Source: Anaspis maculata (taxonomy: Eukaryota; Arthropoda; Insecta; Coleoptera; Scraptiidae). From it: a stretch of DNA of 64,000 bases. Each line of letters begins with the position of its first letter. The first letter of the stretch is position 1. Shown here piece after piece: positions 23,732 to 35,489 of this stretch. Under the pieces are notes generated by a model that saw only the letters and a list, made by a program, of their open reading frames with translations, had not been told where the DNA came from and made no database searches. A program made the translations under genes and the position numbers. Where the stretch lies: NCBI GenBank assembly GCA_949128115.1, contig OX421968.1:1674001-1738000 (forward strand). The letters run 5' to 3'.

Positions 23732-24014
23732 TAATAGCTATTTACGATACGAGTGTTAAAAGTGACAGGTATTATTTTGTGAGCGGGGACGCTTGCGAAA
23801 CGAGCATTAGCGAGTAGAGCAACCCCACGAACAAAATAAAGACACTTTTAACGCGTGTGTCGTACAGGATTTCATCTACAATGGTCTTTGAAATGTTTGG
23901 TAAATGTCAGAATTTATTGAAAATATGACAGGAATGCGCAGAATCATCATTTTTTCACGTCGCCCATGACGACGTGCTAAAAGTGACGGGTATTATTTAA
24001 CGCTTGTAGATAAA
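23732..24014 (+). mobile_element. MITE, family TAATAGCTATTTACGATACG, copy 1
   Basis: About 283 bp, repeated in opposite orientation at 52089-52370 with high identity along its whole length. Ends of the type TATTTACGATACGAGTGTTAAA and TTTATCTACAAGCGTTAAA are imperfect inverted repeats. An internal phrase, AAAGTGACRGGTATTATTT, occurs near both ends. Non-coding. Confidence 0.8.
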
Positions 24015-25312
24015 CCTAATTTTAATATACAAGATGATTCATAAAGCTCACGAAGTTCATTCCCCTTCAAAAACACCACTAATTTTTTTTTTATAAAAAC
24101 GAAAAGGATTTTTTTTATAAATTGTTCTAAACTATCTTACGACCAACGGAATATTTTACAGACATAATTGAAGAAAACTGGATTTTTGTCATACCCTGTA
24201 TCGTGAACAGAAATTCAGTGCACACCCACTGGTTGATAATTTTTGCTGCTTAGTCTATCACAAGTCTATTTATGCTATTGTTATTGCGGTTCTATTCCTG
24301 CTTGTTTTGTTTGATGTTTTACAGTATCATCAATCTGTAAATAATACATCGCATTATTTCAAATTATTATCATGTGTAGTGTAGGTATCTACTTCTCAAC
24401 TGAATTATTGCGCGCCACGTTTGGGCCGTTGTTACGGAGCAACCCGTGGGAGTTTCTCGCCTATCCAAAAACAGGCGGTTTCAGGCAACTCTTCCTCCAT
24501 CGATGTACTGCGGATTGCATGAAAGCAGCCCCCCATCGTCATCGGCGAACGGCAAAGCTCGACTGCGTTCGTCACTCGTTCGGCTTATCTTCGAGCAGAA
24601 GTTGAAAATATTCAACTTGCATTTTTATTCCTAAATGTCTTGGGCAGTAGCGGCGATAAGTATTTTTTGGGAGGTACGAGGATCTCGTCATTAACAGAAG
24701 GAAACACAAGCCTCGGAAGGCTTTAAAACACATTGTAGAATATTATTCTACATAAGTCAACCGCGTAACTTGATTATTCAATAACATTGACGATGATTTG
24801 TGCAGAGTTTGGGGAACATTTCGCCCTCAAAGACTCTTTAACGCCGACACTGTTGACACATATGCGCATCTTGAATACACAACAGTGAATGGAAAGTTGA
24901 AGTTCCTTATTCTTATTGTTATTTCTTATTTTGGAGCATAAACGCTTGAATCTGAAAGGTCCGTTTGACAGTGAATGGATGGGGCCTTTGGTATGTTTCA
25001 AATTTAAAAAAAAAAGACCCTGACAACAAATAGTCTTATTACAATCAATCCAGGAATGCTCTGTGAACTCTTTTCCTGCTTTGCATCGACCGGGTGCCGC
25101 CCCTAAATTGTACTGAAGCTAATATTTTTTGCAGCATATTCGCGCATATTACTACAACAACAAATGCAATAAATCAATATAACAGCAATCAGCGGGAAAA
25201 AACTTCGTATCCCAATGCAGATGCTTTTCCTTCAAATTGTCTTGAAAAATACTCAAAATAATTAGGCACTGATGATTTAAGAAAAGGCTCAAACATTAGA
25301 ATTTGCATCGGC
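24015..25312. other. Unassigned DNA
   Basis: Overlapping ORFs at 24372-24634 sit in a slightly GC-richer patch and are not recognised. No reverse-transcriptase blocks are seen upstream of the GIY-YIG remnant. Confidence 0.3.
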
Positions 25313-25619
25313 TGCTACATAGGACAAACGAAACAAACTTAAGAAAAGAATTTACACCCACAAGAATGACTGCAGAAACATAAATTTCACCACAGATGAA
25401 GAAGAAGGGAAAACCGCCCTATATAATCATGTTGAAACTTCCGGACACTCTTCTCAATTTAATCAAATTGAAATTTTAGATTATGAACCAATTTTGTCAC
25501 AGCGTTTAGTATCTGAAATGATTTTTAATAAAAAGTCCAAAAACAGTCTAAATTTAAGAACCGACACCCGGAATTTGAGCAATATGTATTTAGATCTAAT
25601 AACCAAAATTCATTTGTAA
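25313..25619 (+). pseudogene. Penelope-like element GIY-YIG endonuclease, degraded
   Basis: CYIGQTKQ (25313-25336) gives the YIG half of a GIY-YIG nuclease. One frameshift later an open frame, 25335-25619, reads KLKKRIYTHKND, then GKTALYNHVETSGHSSQF, IEILDYEP, RLVSEMIFNKKSKNSLNLR, and stops at TAA. The order YIG-QTK, L..R...H, AL..H....GH.F, IL......R...E...I, N-L is that of the C-terminal GIY-YIG domain of Penelope-like retroelements, which nicks target DNA for insertion. The upstream reverse transcriptase is missing and the frameshift makes it non-functional. It lacks an ATG and is invisible to ATG-based ORF finding. A ribozyme-like remnant follows at 25855. Confidence 0.8.
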
Positions 25620-27045
25620 CCTACACTCCTACACATAGGTAGAGACACATAGATAAAGGTCTAACAATGAAATTTAAAACGGTGTCCACAGTCTTCAATT
25701 GGTACACTGTCAAAATATACAACAGACAATTATATCCATTAAGATTTCTCCTGTTTTATACATTTTATATGCTTTTACATTACTTTTAACTTTTTTTGGT
25801 AGGTTCCGTTTATATATTATTGAATGTACCTACCTAACTTTTAAATATACAGGCCCTACAAAGACGTGAATCACGTTAAAACGTTGCCAGAAAAAAAAAT
25901 CTGAGACCATTGATACGTCCTAAACCTCAATATTTCCCTTCTACATTAGGTGTATTAACAGTGCTCACCTCACAAATTCGTGGTAGAATCTAGGAGGGTA
26001 GAATCGAACTGCTCATTTTCTGCTTATTATTTTTGGAATTTGCTGGTCATTCTCATCCTTGTCTAACGTTCTATTGAAACATCGGGCGACCATAGGCTAC
26101 AGGTGGGCATCTTCTCTTCGGCAGCTTCGGCTCGCATTGATGGGATATTCTTCATATATCATATTGCATCCAGCGCACGTAGCCTCTGTCTTTCCCACAC
26201 CTGGGAAAGCTGATCTATTCAGCTCTTATAGATGAAGCACCATCCAAATAAGATCCAGACACGGCAGGACTTATTTTTATGTCAACCAAAAAATCCCAAT
26301 AACCTCAACTTTTTTCATTCAATAATGTTAATTCAAATCACAAAAGTCAAAAGACCCTTGACACTAGATGCAATTTCTGGGCGTAGATGCTACCTCACCC
26401 CTTACGTCTCCCGACTTCGTTTCCCCCCGCCCACAAGCTGGATTATACTCCCTCCCTATTCTTATATCCTCCTAGAATATAAACTTTATATCTTGGAATA
26501 CATACTTACTTGGGCCACGAAATGACCTCTTGAAATAAATGCATTGATTTCTGCTACGCTAGAAGAATGCGTTACTGCGGCCAATGCTGACAGCCTGACT
26601 AACATAATACACAAAAATCTCATTTTGACTTTTCACAGAAATTCCATGAATTCAAGCCCCACCCTACAATTTTCATTATTAATCGGCCCGTGTCTGATTT
26701 ATAACGTCATGGCTCATCCGATAAACAAGTCGATATATCCGTCCTTCCGGAATGTTAAAAAACACCTCCTGCACGTAAACAGTGATGCAAACGATACAAC
26801 TCGTATGAAATGGCTGAAAAGCAAACCACAATAATTACTATCTGTAGTTTCGCTACAGGATTTGATCTAGTCAAGCGTACATTTTCGTATTTTGTTACAT
26901 GCAGTCTCCTGATCCTGATCCAACAAGGCTTTCATCCCAAGATGCTCCCCCCCCCCCGGTTTTCTTCCAAAGATTGTTTTCCCAAGAAATCCCAAAACAG
27001 GTCGATTTTAAATTAGAGGAAGGCACATAATTAGCATAATTCCAA
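25620..27045. other. Penelope 3' region and unassigned DNA
   Basis: The first ~270 bases probably belong to the non-coding 3' part of the Penelope-like relic. The rest, with plus-strand ORFs at 26232-27016, is not recognised. Confidence 0.3.
25855..25890 (+). ncRNA. Decayed hammerhead-like motif 3' of the Penelope relic
   Basis: CTACAAAGACGTGAATCACG followed by TTAAAACGTTGCC has the spacing of the core at 10671 (CTGATGA, stem II, GAAACGTTGC). A 5-bp ACGTG/CACGT stem II remains, but both conserved boxes are mutated. Its position after a Penelope-type ORF supports the reading as a dead terminal-repeat ribozyme. Confidence 0.4.
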
Positions 27046-27617
27046 TTTTCTTGATTCATCCCCTTAGACAGGGTGACTGCCCTTTCAAAAATTTCAAATG
27101 AGAATAGGGGTCGGGCCGAGTAATACCTAATTTTGAAGACCGTTCAAATCTTTTGATTTCAGTGCAAAAAAAAATCAAATCCGTTATAAAAATCCCCCAA
27201 GGCAGGGTAGGCAGGGTGACCACCCTTGTGAAAATTTAAATGGAAATAGGGGCGAGTCAAACATCTTTTTGAAGTCCTTTCAACTCTCTTTATTTCAGTA
27301 TGAAAAATAAACGAAATCGAATCATCTGATTTCAAGGTACAATTTTTTTCAAATTAAAAAAAAATATGTCTTGAAAACAGGTGGTTCGATTTTGGACTTT
27401 TCAACACCAAATAAAGAGAGTTGGAAGGTAAGGGTGGTAACCTGCCCTAGGGGGAAAGAATCTTGAGAACGGGTGGTTCGATATGATTTTTTCTTGCACT
27501 AAAAAAAAAAGAGATTTGAAAGACCTTTGAAATGATGTTGGCTCGACCCCTATTCCTATTTGAAATTTCTGGAAGGGTAGTCGTCACCCTGCCCAACAAG
27601 AGGATGACTCAAGAAAA
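27046..27617. mobile_element. Foldback with CAGGGTGAC and AATAGGGG blocks
   Basis: TTTTCTTGATTCATCCCCTT at 27046 mirrors AGGATGACTCAAGAAAA ending at 27617. The arms carry GACAGGGTGACTGCCCTTTC and CAAATGAGAATAGGGG and their mirrors. The centre is short and low in complexity. Non-coding. Confidence 0.65.
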
Positions 27618-28569
27618 TTTAGCTTATTATGTGAACCTCTCGAACTTAAAACCGATCTTGTCTCGGGATTTTTTGGAGGAAAGTTTTTTAGCGAAAATCG
27701 GGGGTGGACAAGTTTTGAAATGAAAGCCTTGACATGGGGTGAATTCTGTTTTAGCCTACTACACCTCGGGAAAATATTCCTCTAGTTCTTCTAAATCAGA
27801 AAATACTACATAATATGCCTCTCACTCGCTTATTAAAATAGATACAAAGTGTCAAGGTGATTTTTTTCGGCTTTTCGAAAAATGATGATCCATGAACGGT
27901 TTAATGAAACTCGCTCTAATTCAGCCAAGCTCCGTTTGCAGATACATACTGCTATCTGCCTGTCAAGTTTCAATTATTAAATCCAACCAGTGGCATCGGA
28001 GTTACCAGGGTCGCAAATTAGGTGACCTTCTGGTTGTTTTTTTCAACAGTTTATCCAAATCACCGCCACTGTAGTCACTGGATTGATTCAACTGAAACAA
28101 TCAATGAGTTTGTTTGATTGTCAGAGTTGTATGATCATAACACCAGGGGTGGGAAAAGTCTGCGCCTGTCATTCTCTCGGCTTTCGGTTGCCCAAAGCTC
28201 ACCCTCTTATTGAGGAATCAAATACTTCAATAAAATATTCTCCGTTATTGAATATCACGCTAACACAAGTATTTACAAAGCAAGAGCTAAGAAGTTTTTT
28301 ACAAGTCGGGCGTTCTACTCCGAGAAGGAATTTTTAAATTGTATGTAAAATGTAATTGTTCTTATTAGGTATTGTTAATATGTTTTATGTATATATTTCT
28401 TTTTTCTGTTGACGTGCACGATCGATACTATGTATTTGGATGCAAATAAATAATTACGATGATGATGAATTACTGTTGAAAAACGAAAAAAATAAACTAC
28501 GACACCCCGTGATGCAGTAAGCGAGTGAAAGGCACATTACATTTTCTGAATCGAGATAACGAGAAAAGA
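27618..28569. other. Unassigned DNA
   Basis: It includes the diverged copy (about 27930-28020) of the segment at 10960-11045. The ORFs at 27892-28074 and 28083-28337 are not recognised. Confidence 0.3.
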
Positions 28570-28675
28570 CCATTTGATATAAGTATTGCAGTTCTCTACC
28601 CGCAGAAATAGTCCCCAGGATCGAGGCGGCGTTTCCCCTTTGTAAAGTTAGGCTGGTAATTTGAATTGAATATTT
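28570..28675 (-). pseudogene. C-terminal tail of an endonuclease-type LINE polyprotein, fragment 1
   Basis: The minus strand reads ITSLTLQRGNAASILGTI and continues SAGRELQYLYQM. The words QRGNAAS and LGT are the final conserved block of a LINE polyprotein family also found here at 54701-55012 (EIQRGNSASILGT) and 59550-59786 (AIQRGNTISVLGT). In the family, this block closes the domain after the RPDG/WDATC nuclease-like motif. The upstream blocks are absent, so it is a short 5'-truncated copy. Confidence 0.6.
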
Positions 28676-30389
28676 TTTTTGCTCTCGTGATCCTTGGTGA
28701 TTTTTATCAGTTTCATCAGAATAGTTAATTGAAAAAATAAAGTTAGTCATAACGACCCATGAAGAGTTTTCCGGCTTGCTTTTCTGCATATTTATTTTGA
28801 ATAGTAAGAACCATCACTATTCCGAAGGAGCTTACGAGGGCCTAATTAGGCATTTCCACATGACGTCACGAGCTCGTCAGTGTTTCTAACCTAGTTGAAA
28901 TTATAACCTCAAAAAATGCTCGGGGAACAATCTGCGTTGTTATGATTTGAAAAAAGTACTTTTTTGAGATTCTGAATGCAGTAGGAAGCAAGTTTGGGCG
29001 TGAGAATTATTCAGGAAACTCTTGCGATGTTCTGCCCCAAATAGCTCAATAAACAAAAAAATTTGGTGGAGTGCTTAAATCATTTTCATCGAGAAAAAAA
29101 AAGGAATCCGTGGCTTTTTCGAAAAACTGGATTCCTGGAAGAAGAAAGCATCTCAGGAAGTATCTCAAGGTGCCAAGAAATGCGACTCAAAGACATCTGG
29201 GAAGGAGAAAATATGCCAGATTATTATCCTGCCGATAAAGTAAAAAGCTGACTAAATTGTTGGAATACAAAATAAATGTGAGATGATTTCACAAATTATC
29301 CATTACTAAGCGCTCTTCTGATTTCAGAAAGTATGGCTGTGGCAAAAACTGTGACCTGTGGCGATCTCGAAATGGGAAAATCCAGCGACCAAGGAATTCC
29401 CAAGTTGACCACAATTTGACCTCAAATCCAGCTCATAAGAAGAAATTTCAGGATTTTTTAAGCAATGTGTCTTGACGCGATGAAGCCATCAACTGAAAAT
29501 TCAAGATTGTCAAGTCAGGTCATCAGAAGATACTTGGAGCCGATCCCATCTGGTTCACATGTGCTTATATCACAGCGAATATTACAACTACAGTGAAGTA
29601 GAAAATGGAAACTATTGTCAATTCAAACATCCAGGCTTGCGAAAGCAATGGAGAAAGCATGGCTAGAGATGAAGAGGGCTCAATGAGCGTGAAAGTTGGG
29701 TTGGAGTGGTTGAATCTTTTTTTTTGAGGAAAAAATGAGAAATTCATGGTATTCTCGAAACGCTGGGCTCGTGGAAGTACGAGGTATTACAAAGCGCCAA
29801 GAAATGGAAAAGAGGAAGGAAGGAATACACTTGAAAAAATATCATCATTATTGATTTTACCTTTATCAGGTGCCTTGGCTTTGTTTTTTTCCCCGGAAAC
29901 TTCGTACCTCCCGTTGAAATATACGGAGGTTGTACCGATAACGATTAGGTGGGTAACTAAATTGCTGTAATACAGTTATGATGTTTGCACAAAAATCATC
30001 TGTTGCTAAGCCTATCTAGTTTCAGGTAGTACCCGTGTCAAAAATGGTGGCCTTCGGCAATCTAAAAATGGGAAAATCTACGGACCACAATTTGGAACCT
30101 AGAATCCTCATCAAGTTGTAGTTGGAAATTCAACATCGTTAAATCAGGTGTGAAATTTCTGCCAAGGAGGGCTTCGGTAACCGAACACATCTTCGGTGGC
30201 CGAACAGCTGTTCGAGTTGAACTTCCATATTTTGCCTCTGTTCATATTCTACAAACGAAGTGAAGACATTCCTGCACTTTTAAAATATTAAATATTAACT
30301 AAAACTATTGTTTGTTTCTTCAATCCAGCAGTAAAAGCTGGGCCTCAAGTATTTGGGTGATGGGAAGCACAAACCGAAGAGGTACATAA
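28676..30389. other. Unassigned DNA with a diverged ~690-bp duplication
   Basis: Segments at about 29070-29440 and 29700-30110 resemble each other in order: a GAGTGxTTxAATC start, CTGGAAGAAGxxAG, GCCAAGAAATG, then GGGAAAATC and GACCACAATTTG. Identity is low, so it is an old tandem duplication or two copies of one old element. No coding sequence is recognised. Confidence 0.35.
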
Positions 30390-30499
30390 TAGGCTGTCTA
30401 ATTTCTACATGATTCTAGTGAGCTGCGATTCAGGCCGCGATCGGCCGATGGCGACCAGAAACACAGCCCTCTAGAATCATGTAGGAATCAGACAGCCTA
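30390..30499. mobile_element. 110-bp palindromic MITE
   Basis: TAGGCTGTCTAATTTCTACA at 30390 is mirrored by TGTAGGAATCAGACAGCCTA at 30499. The arms include CATGATTCTAG and CTAGAATCATG. Short GC-rich centre; non-coding. Confidence 0.7.
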
Positions 30500-31032
30500 T
30501 ACCTAGCCCCTCACAAGTCATATCTTTCCAGCAACGCCGGGAATGTAAACCCCCAACATTCAGGTGAAGTTTGATGGCAAAGTCCAGGCCCAATGTCGTC
30601 GGAAAATATGAATTTTCACCACTACCCTGTGCAGGTAACCATACATGTTTAGCTTGCTTTCTCACAAAAAACACACTTTTCCACGAGAACTTAATTTGCA
30701 GGCGCATTAAGGACATTGCTTTGAACTTAATACAAAAGTTTAAAACTAAAACTCAAAAAGGTAGCTGAGAAAAAAAATGTAGAAACTGGAACTCCATAAG
30801 CGCCCTGTAGCTCGCTTGTCCCCTTAACATTATTTGGTTCAAATTTGGTGGGCAATTCTGGACAGTTGGCAACACTGCTGTAACGTCAATGGAAATGCCT
30901 AATTACTAGGAAAAGGTTTACCCAGAGCCTTGCTAAATAGTTTTGCGCCAGAATTCGTCTTCAACTACTGATACTCAACAGAAAAATTATCTTTTCTGCC
31001 GCAGGACCTTTGATCGTGAATATGTACAATAA
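30500..31032. other. Unassigned DNA
   Basis: ORFs on both strands at 30477-30768 are not recognised. Confidence 0.3.
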
Positions 31033-32796
31033 TACACTCAGAAAAATATTGAACTTCCCATTAACTAAATGTAGCAGTTCTTATCAACTGATTATCAATA
31101 CTTTAAAGAACGGTTCGTACAACGGCTCTGAGACTAAGTGACAGCTTTACAAATTGTGAGAAATACTACTTCAAAATAGTTGAACTGTGCAGTGGCAGCC
31201 ACCACTACATATGTTGTGAAAAACATCTTCGTAGAAGTATTCACCGTCAAATATCTCCATAGTTATATGTCCTACGTTCAAATGGTAAAAATTACCACTA
31301 CAGAAATGTTACCATCACTGCTACTGAAGTTACGCTCTGTTACACGGCTACGATCGGTAATAATCGAGTCGGTCAGCCAATGAGATTTCCGAATTGTGAT
31401 CATGTGATTTGATTCGGGTTTTCGATGGGAAGCGTCTCACCCCACGCGCCCAAGCCATATTTTTCTTGTCGGTGCTTGTTCTCCATTTTTCTTGCGGTTC
31501 CGGTGTGTGGTGTTTCTGTTTCTGCGAGGGCAATGGAAAAGTAGCTAGACGCCTGGTATTCCACAAGAACTGAAATCAGTCTTCGAAGGTAGGTACTAAA
31601 TTTTATATTGTGATGAAGTAGCTACCTAGTTGCACTGTAGTGTAGTTGTGGTCGTAGATACGTAGGTAGTTTAGCTGCACGCATTTGCCATTCAGCTTCG
31701 GCATGGTTTCTGTTGCCATCAATGGTTTGCATCTATCAGCTTTAGCGCTTTAGCTAGGTATTTGTTGTAAGTTGCTAGAGTATCCATGACTTAGGAGTTT
31801 CCGGTTTTATTTTGAAATAAAAAGGTTAGGTTGTTAGCATAAATTAATCTGAAACGGTTTATTTTATAGCAAATTTTCTGGATGACGGAGCTTTCCTTTT
31901 GACGGAAGAAGATTTGATGCAACTAGTGCCTCAAGAGGGCTAAGGGCTAAGCTAAGGGCTGATCTAGAGCTGAAGTGGAGAGAATTTGTATTTAACGTGA
32001 GTGAGGATTATCTTAGTTTGCAAAATTGAAACTATGAAGTCTCAGATGATACCAGAGTCCCTAAATACGGACCTTTATAACATAATTTCCTCCGAGGCTT
32101 CAAGCTATCATGTTATTTGTACTGATTAATTACCAAGTTACATAACTATAATTTATTTTATAAAATCCGCAATCTAAAATTGAATGTAACCCCTTCTCAT
32201 TTTTAATTTTCTTTGTAATCTGTATTTTTTAACGTTCTCCCATTTTTGTTTTGTTTTATGAACATTTATCTGTTCCTATGATGTCTTGTAATCTACGTAC
32301 GTATGTTAATTATTCAAATTTCATTGAATTTTAATTGTATGGTTCTTTTTTTTAAATTACATATTATTGTATCAAATTTCGATTCTTTTTATTTATTCCC
32401 AATATTATTTATAAATAATGAAACGTAACGGTTAATGTTACCGACCAGATATGTGATAGCAATCTTTCCGTAAGGTAGGTAAAACCATCTAATATGGTAT
32501 CTCTTATTACCATAATGCAGTATTCCTTACAACTACGAAAACATTCTGTTGACGACAGGGAATGTTGAAACTTACTTTGCTGTAGTGGTAAAATCCTCCA
32601 TACTGTAGTGGTAAAATCTACTACTCCATTCACTGCGAATATATACGAGAAGTAGTGTATTACGGAGCTATATCACATTTACTATTTTGTAGTAGTATTA
32701 TTACCACCATGTATAAGTTGGCGCCTATTTAACTGCTACAGCAAGTAGGACCAACGCTTTATCGCGTATTGCTTCCGCTTCTTTTTTCTCGGTGTA
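31033..32796 (+). mobile_element. 1.76-kb TIR element carrying a gene fragment
   Basis: The ends TACACTCAGAAAAAT and TACACCGAGAAAAAAG (right end read on minus) form a ~15-bp TIR. Further inward both sides have TAGCAGTT and GTAGTGGTAAAA-type words. ACACTGAGAAAA-type ends are common in insect DNA transposons, and the terminal TA fits a TA duplication. The interior has no transposase but holds a spliced-looking gene fragment at 31870-31996. Confidence 0.5.
31870..31996 (+). pseudogene. SAM-like domain exon fragment
   Basis: After an acceptor-like TTTATTTTATAG, the frame reads FLDDGAFLLTEEDLMQLVPQ. A single-base frameshift follows, then LRAKLRADLELKWREF, ending at a donor-like AAC/GTGAGT. The pattern (DG..LL.LTEEDL..L.P..G.R.KL......W) is that of the C-terminal helices of a SAM (sterile alpha motif) protein-interaction domain. 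The intact splice sites suggest it was once a real exon. The frameshift in the direct repeat GGGCTAAGGGCTAAG makes it dead. It lies inside the TIR element, so capture is one explanation. The other is that the TIR calls are chance and this is a host pseudogene. Confidence 0.45.
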
Positions 32797-33434
32797 CTAT
32801 ACTTCCCCGAAGAGTCTATCTAGGAACGTAAGTACATAGAAAATTCCAGTTCAAGAGGAACTTAACTGCGAAAAAAAAAAGTTACTCCTAGTCCAGTTTC
32901 ACAGCGCGAGAAAATTAAAATCAAGAATTTATACCTCGAGGAAAATATTTCTTGAAATCGACACTAATCGAAGTGAAGTGAAATCGAAGTTCAACACTAT
33001 ATTGAAAAAGGCACATCAACACACGGAGTGATGAGAAATCATCAGATCATTCCAAAATGTAGCGTTTCGACTGGTTCAACGCAATACGGCGCAGCTATCA
33101 GCAAAACGATAAACCCACTTTTTACACAGCTCAAAAACAAAGCCCGAAGCGGATTACCTAGGTCCTAGGTGCTTCGAGGCGCCTGCTATCGCGTAATGCC
33201 TAATGCGAAAGAGAAAAGGCTGCAGACAAAAGGGAGTACTGCTCGTATTATCTATCATATAAATGCTCAATTTGGAATATATTTTGGTATGCTCATCATA
33301 CCGCATACGGTTGCACGGGTTGACTGGCTGTCGCATACAGAGGGTGGCCGAATGAAAAGCCAATACTTAATGCAACATAACGTAATGTGTTTGTTGCGTT
33401 AAGCCGGGTCCACACATAGTAACATGTTATAATA
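32797..33434. other. Unassigned DNA
   Basis: Near 33403 the phrase AAGCCGGGTCCACACATAGT begins; the diverged partner GAAGCCGCGTCCAGACCTAA lies near 33967. Together they look like parts of an old element that received the MITE at 33435. The ORFs in this stretch are not recognised. Confidence 0.3.
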
Positions 33435-33613
33435 CAGTGACGTAGCCAGGGGGGGGAGGTCCAGGGGGTCCGGACCCCTCCCGAAATCCTATAGCCACGC
33501 CCATTTTTCAAAAAAAGCTTCTCACGAAGTCACTATTTTGCTCGACTCGCTCACAATCCTTTGCGGTCCCCTTGGTTTGGACCACCCCAAAGAAACTCCT
33601 GGCTAGATCACTG
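33435..33613. mobile_element. hAT-type MITE, TIR CAGTGAYSTAGCCAGG
   Basis: CAGTGACGTAGCCAGG (left) and CAGTGATCTAGCCAGG (right end read on minus) agree at 14 of 16 positions. A G-run and C-run interior follows, a common form of insect hAT MITE. A clean 8-bp duplication is not visible (TTATAATA versus TGTATTAT). Confidence 0.6.
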
Positions 33614-34426
33614 TGTATTATAAAATTAAAGTATGTTTCCAGCATTGATGTTGCGTTTCCTTTGCGCGTTGACAAAATAAATAATATAAAAACAAGTGTG
33701 GCAAGACTTGAAGAAAAATCCTTATCCTCATATAACATTGTTTCGAACAATGTTTCTGTAACATTGATATACGACTTTTCATCATCCACACTTGAATGAA
33801 CATAACATGTCAGTCTGCACGGCCAGAGAACGACATCCTCTGATCGTACCGCCACCCGATCGAAAACATCTGCGGCCATTTAAATTTCATTGGGCAGGCC
33901 CGACCTTTAATCATAAACAAAAAGACATGTCTTCAAACATGTTACAAAAGCAAATGTTTTGATAGAAGCCGCGTCCAGACCTAATAACATGTTATAACTT
34001 TGTGATATAACAATGTTATGCAGGTGTCCCGAAATTTGACCAACTTATTCTAAGTCAAAAAAATAGGAAGAAAAGTCCCATTCCAACAAACATGGGTCGA
34101 ATAATGCCCCCTAAGAGAGCTACAGCCCCTAAAAGGGGCAATAAGCATGTTTGCAGCAATACCTAAAAGGGGCAATAAGCATGTTTGCAGCAATAAGCAT
34201 GTTCTGCACTTGATGTACACCACGCCGCCGTGAATGGGTTGCCGAACGTTGTTTTTCGTACGTTTGACTTAATAAGGAAGAGAATAATTCATAAAATCGT
34301 CTTGTGGCAGATAACTTGGGCCGCTAACTTGAAATTCAGCCCTTATTCACTGCGTATTCACTACACTGCCTACTTTATGATGAAATTATAATAAACATTG
34401 TGAACATAACCTCAACATGTCACACA
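33614..34426. other. Unassigned DNA with a 34-bp tandem duplication
   Basis: A 34-base unit starting CCTAAAAGGGGCAATAAGCA is present twice in direct contact at 34128-34161 and 34162-34195. Bases 34311-34345 recur with few changes at 44368-44402 (CTAACTTGAAATTCAGCCCT shared). Confidence 0.6.
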
Positions 34427-35489
34427 ACCCACCTATTCTATTTGCTAGAGTGAAAGGGTCTTATGCTAACTTTCGATAAGATGGAAAGAAATGCCTACAG
34501 CAAGCGCGCGCATACTGCACCGTCGTCAGCCGCCTCTTCGCTTTTTTTTCTCTCAAAAGGCCCAAACAAAAGACAAAATTCTGTTGGCCCGTCTGTGTTT
34601 TCTTACGGCAAGAACGTATGCAACATTTAGGACCCAATTCCGTTCCAATTTCACCAGTTCGCCATGCTGCTGATGCACGAAATTAAGGGTTATGTTTAAT
34701 GAATGTCACTTTCACTTTACTTCTGGCTGGGGTGATTCCGAGGGTGATTCTGTGATTTCGTCATAAGATTATGTTGTTACAACATTATGCTGGCTACATA
34801 GCTCTGTTGAGCTGGCTATAACATAATGTTGTCGTCTGGCTGCTGCATCTTTACTGCAAGTGTCCATATATCACATTCGGCGGTGATGATGCAAGTCCTT
34901 CCCTGCGGTATGATATGAACACTCACAGCACTCTGAATTGAAAAATGGAAGGATTACTCTACCCTGGGTATATGTTGTTGCCTCGTAATGGGAACTGCAG
35001 ATTACCTAGCAAAATGCTAATATGTGCCGCTCCTAAAAAGTACAAAAATATTGACAATATTCTTTATTACGAGCTTTAACTTTGATTATGGTGGATTCAT
35101 GCATAGAAATTTAAGATTTAAAATTTAACATTTAATTTTATTTCCATAAGAAACCAATGTTGAATGTTAACTTGAATGTTAAATCTTAAATTTCAAATTT
35201 TCATGTATGAATCCACCATTTTACTGTTTGACTCCTACTCGAATGATATTGATGCGACTATATTGATGCGAAAATTTGGAACAGTGAATGTGTTGAAAAT
35301 TTGTTTTCCAGTCGGGCAGTTAGGACGATTAGAGCATGAAATTACCATGCAAGGTCCTTCTGCAGTGTGGGATTGATTGACCTTAAAAACATATGTCAAA
35401 ACACAACACACAGACAGGGCACGGTGCAACGTGCGCGTATGCATCATTCTATGACGTCAGAGGGGGCGTGTAAATAGGAAAGATGAATT
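34427..35489 (+). mobile_element. TIR element, copy B (inverse of 20212-21129)
   Basis: It runs from CCCACCTATTCTATTTGC to the mirror of AATTCATCTTTCCTATTTAC. It matches copy A in reverse over nearly all of its length (for example CACGCCCCCTCTGACGTCAT and GGACCTTGCATGGTAAT). It differs by the MITE at 35089-35218 and small indels. No transposase domain is recognised. Confidence 0.75.
35089..35218. mobile_element. 130-bp palindromic MITE with empty-site partner
   Basis: TGGTGGATTCATGCATAGAA is mirrored at the right end (ATGTATGAATCCACCA). The arms are rich in AATTTAAGATTTAAA-type words. Copy A at about 20510-20520 reads straight through the same flanks without it. Comparing the two suggests a TAA (or TA) target duplication, which fits a PIF/Harbinger-like or Tc1/mariner-like MITE. 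Confidence 0.8.

Noticed and set aside
33508..33879. Fourth copy of the LINE C-terminal tail (STRKGNATSMLETY on minus)
   Set aside because: Only a short string resembles QRGNA.S.LGT. The preceding blocks are absent and the match overlaps a hAT MITE edge, so chance is likely.
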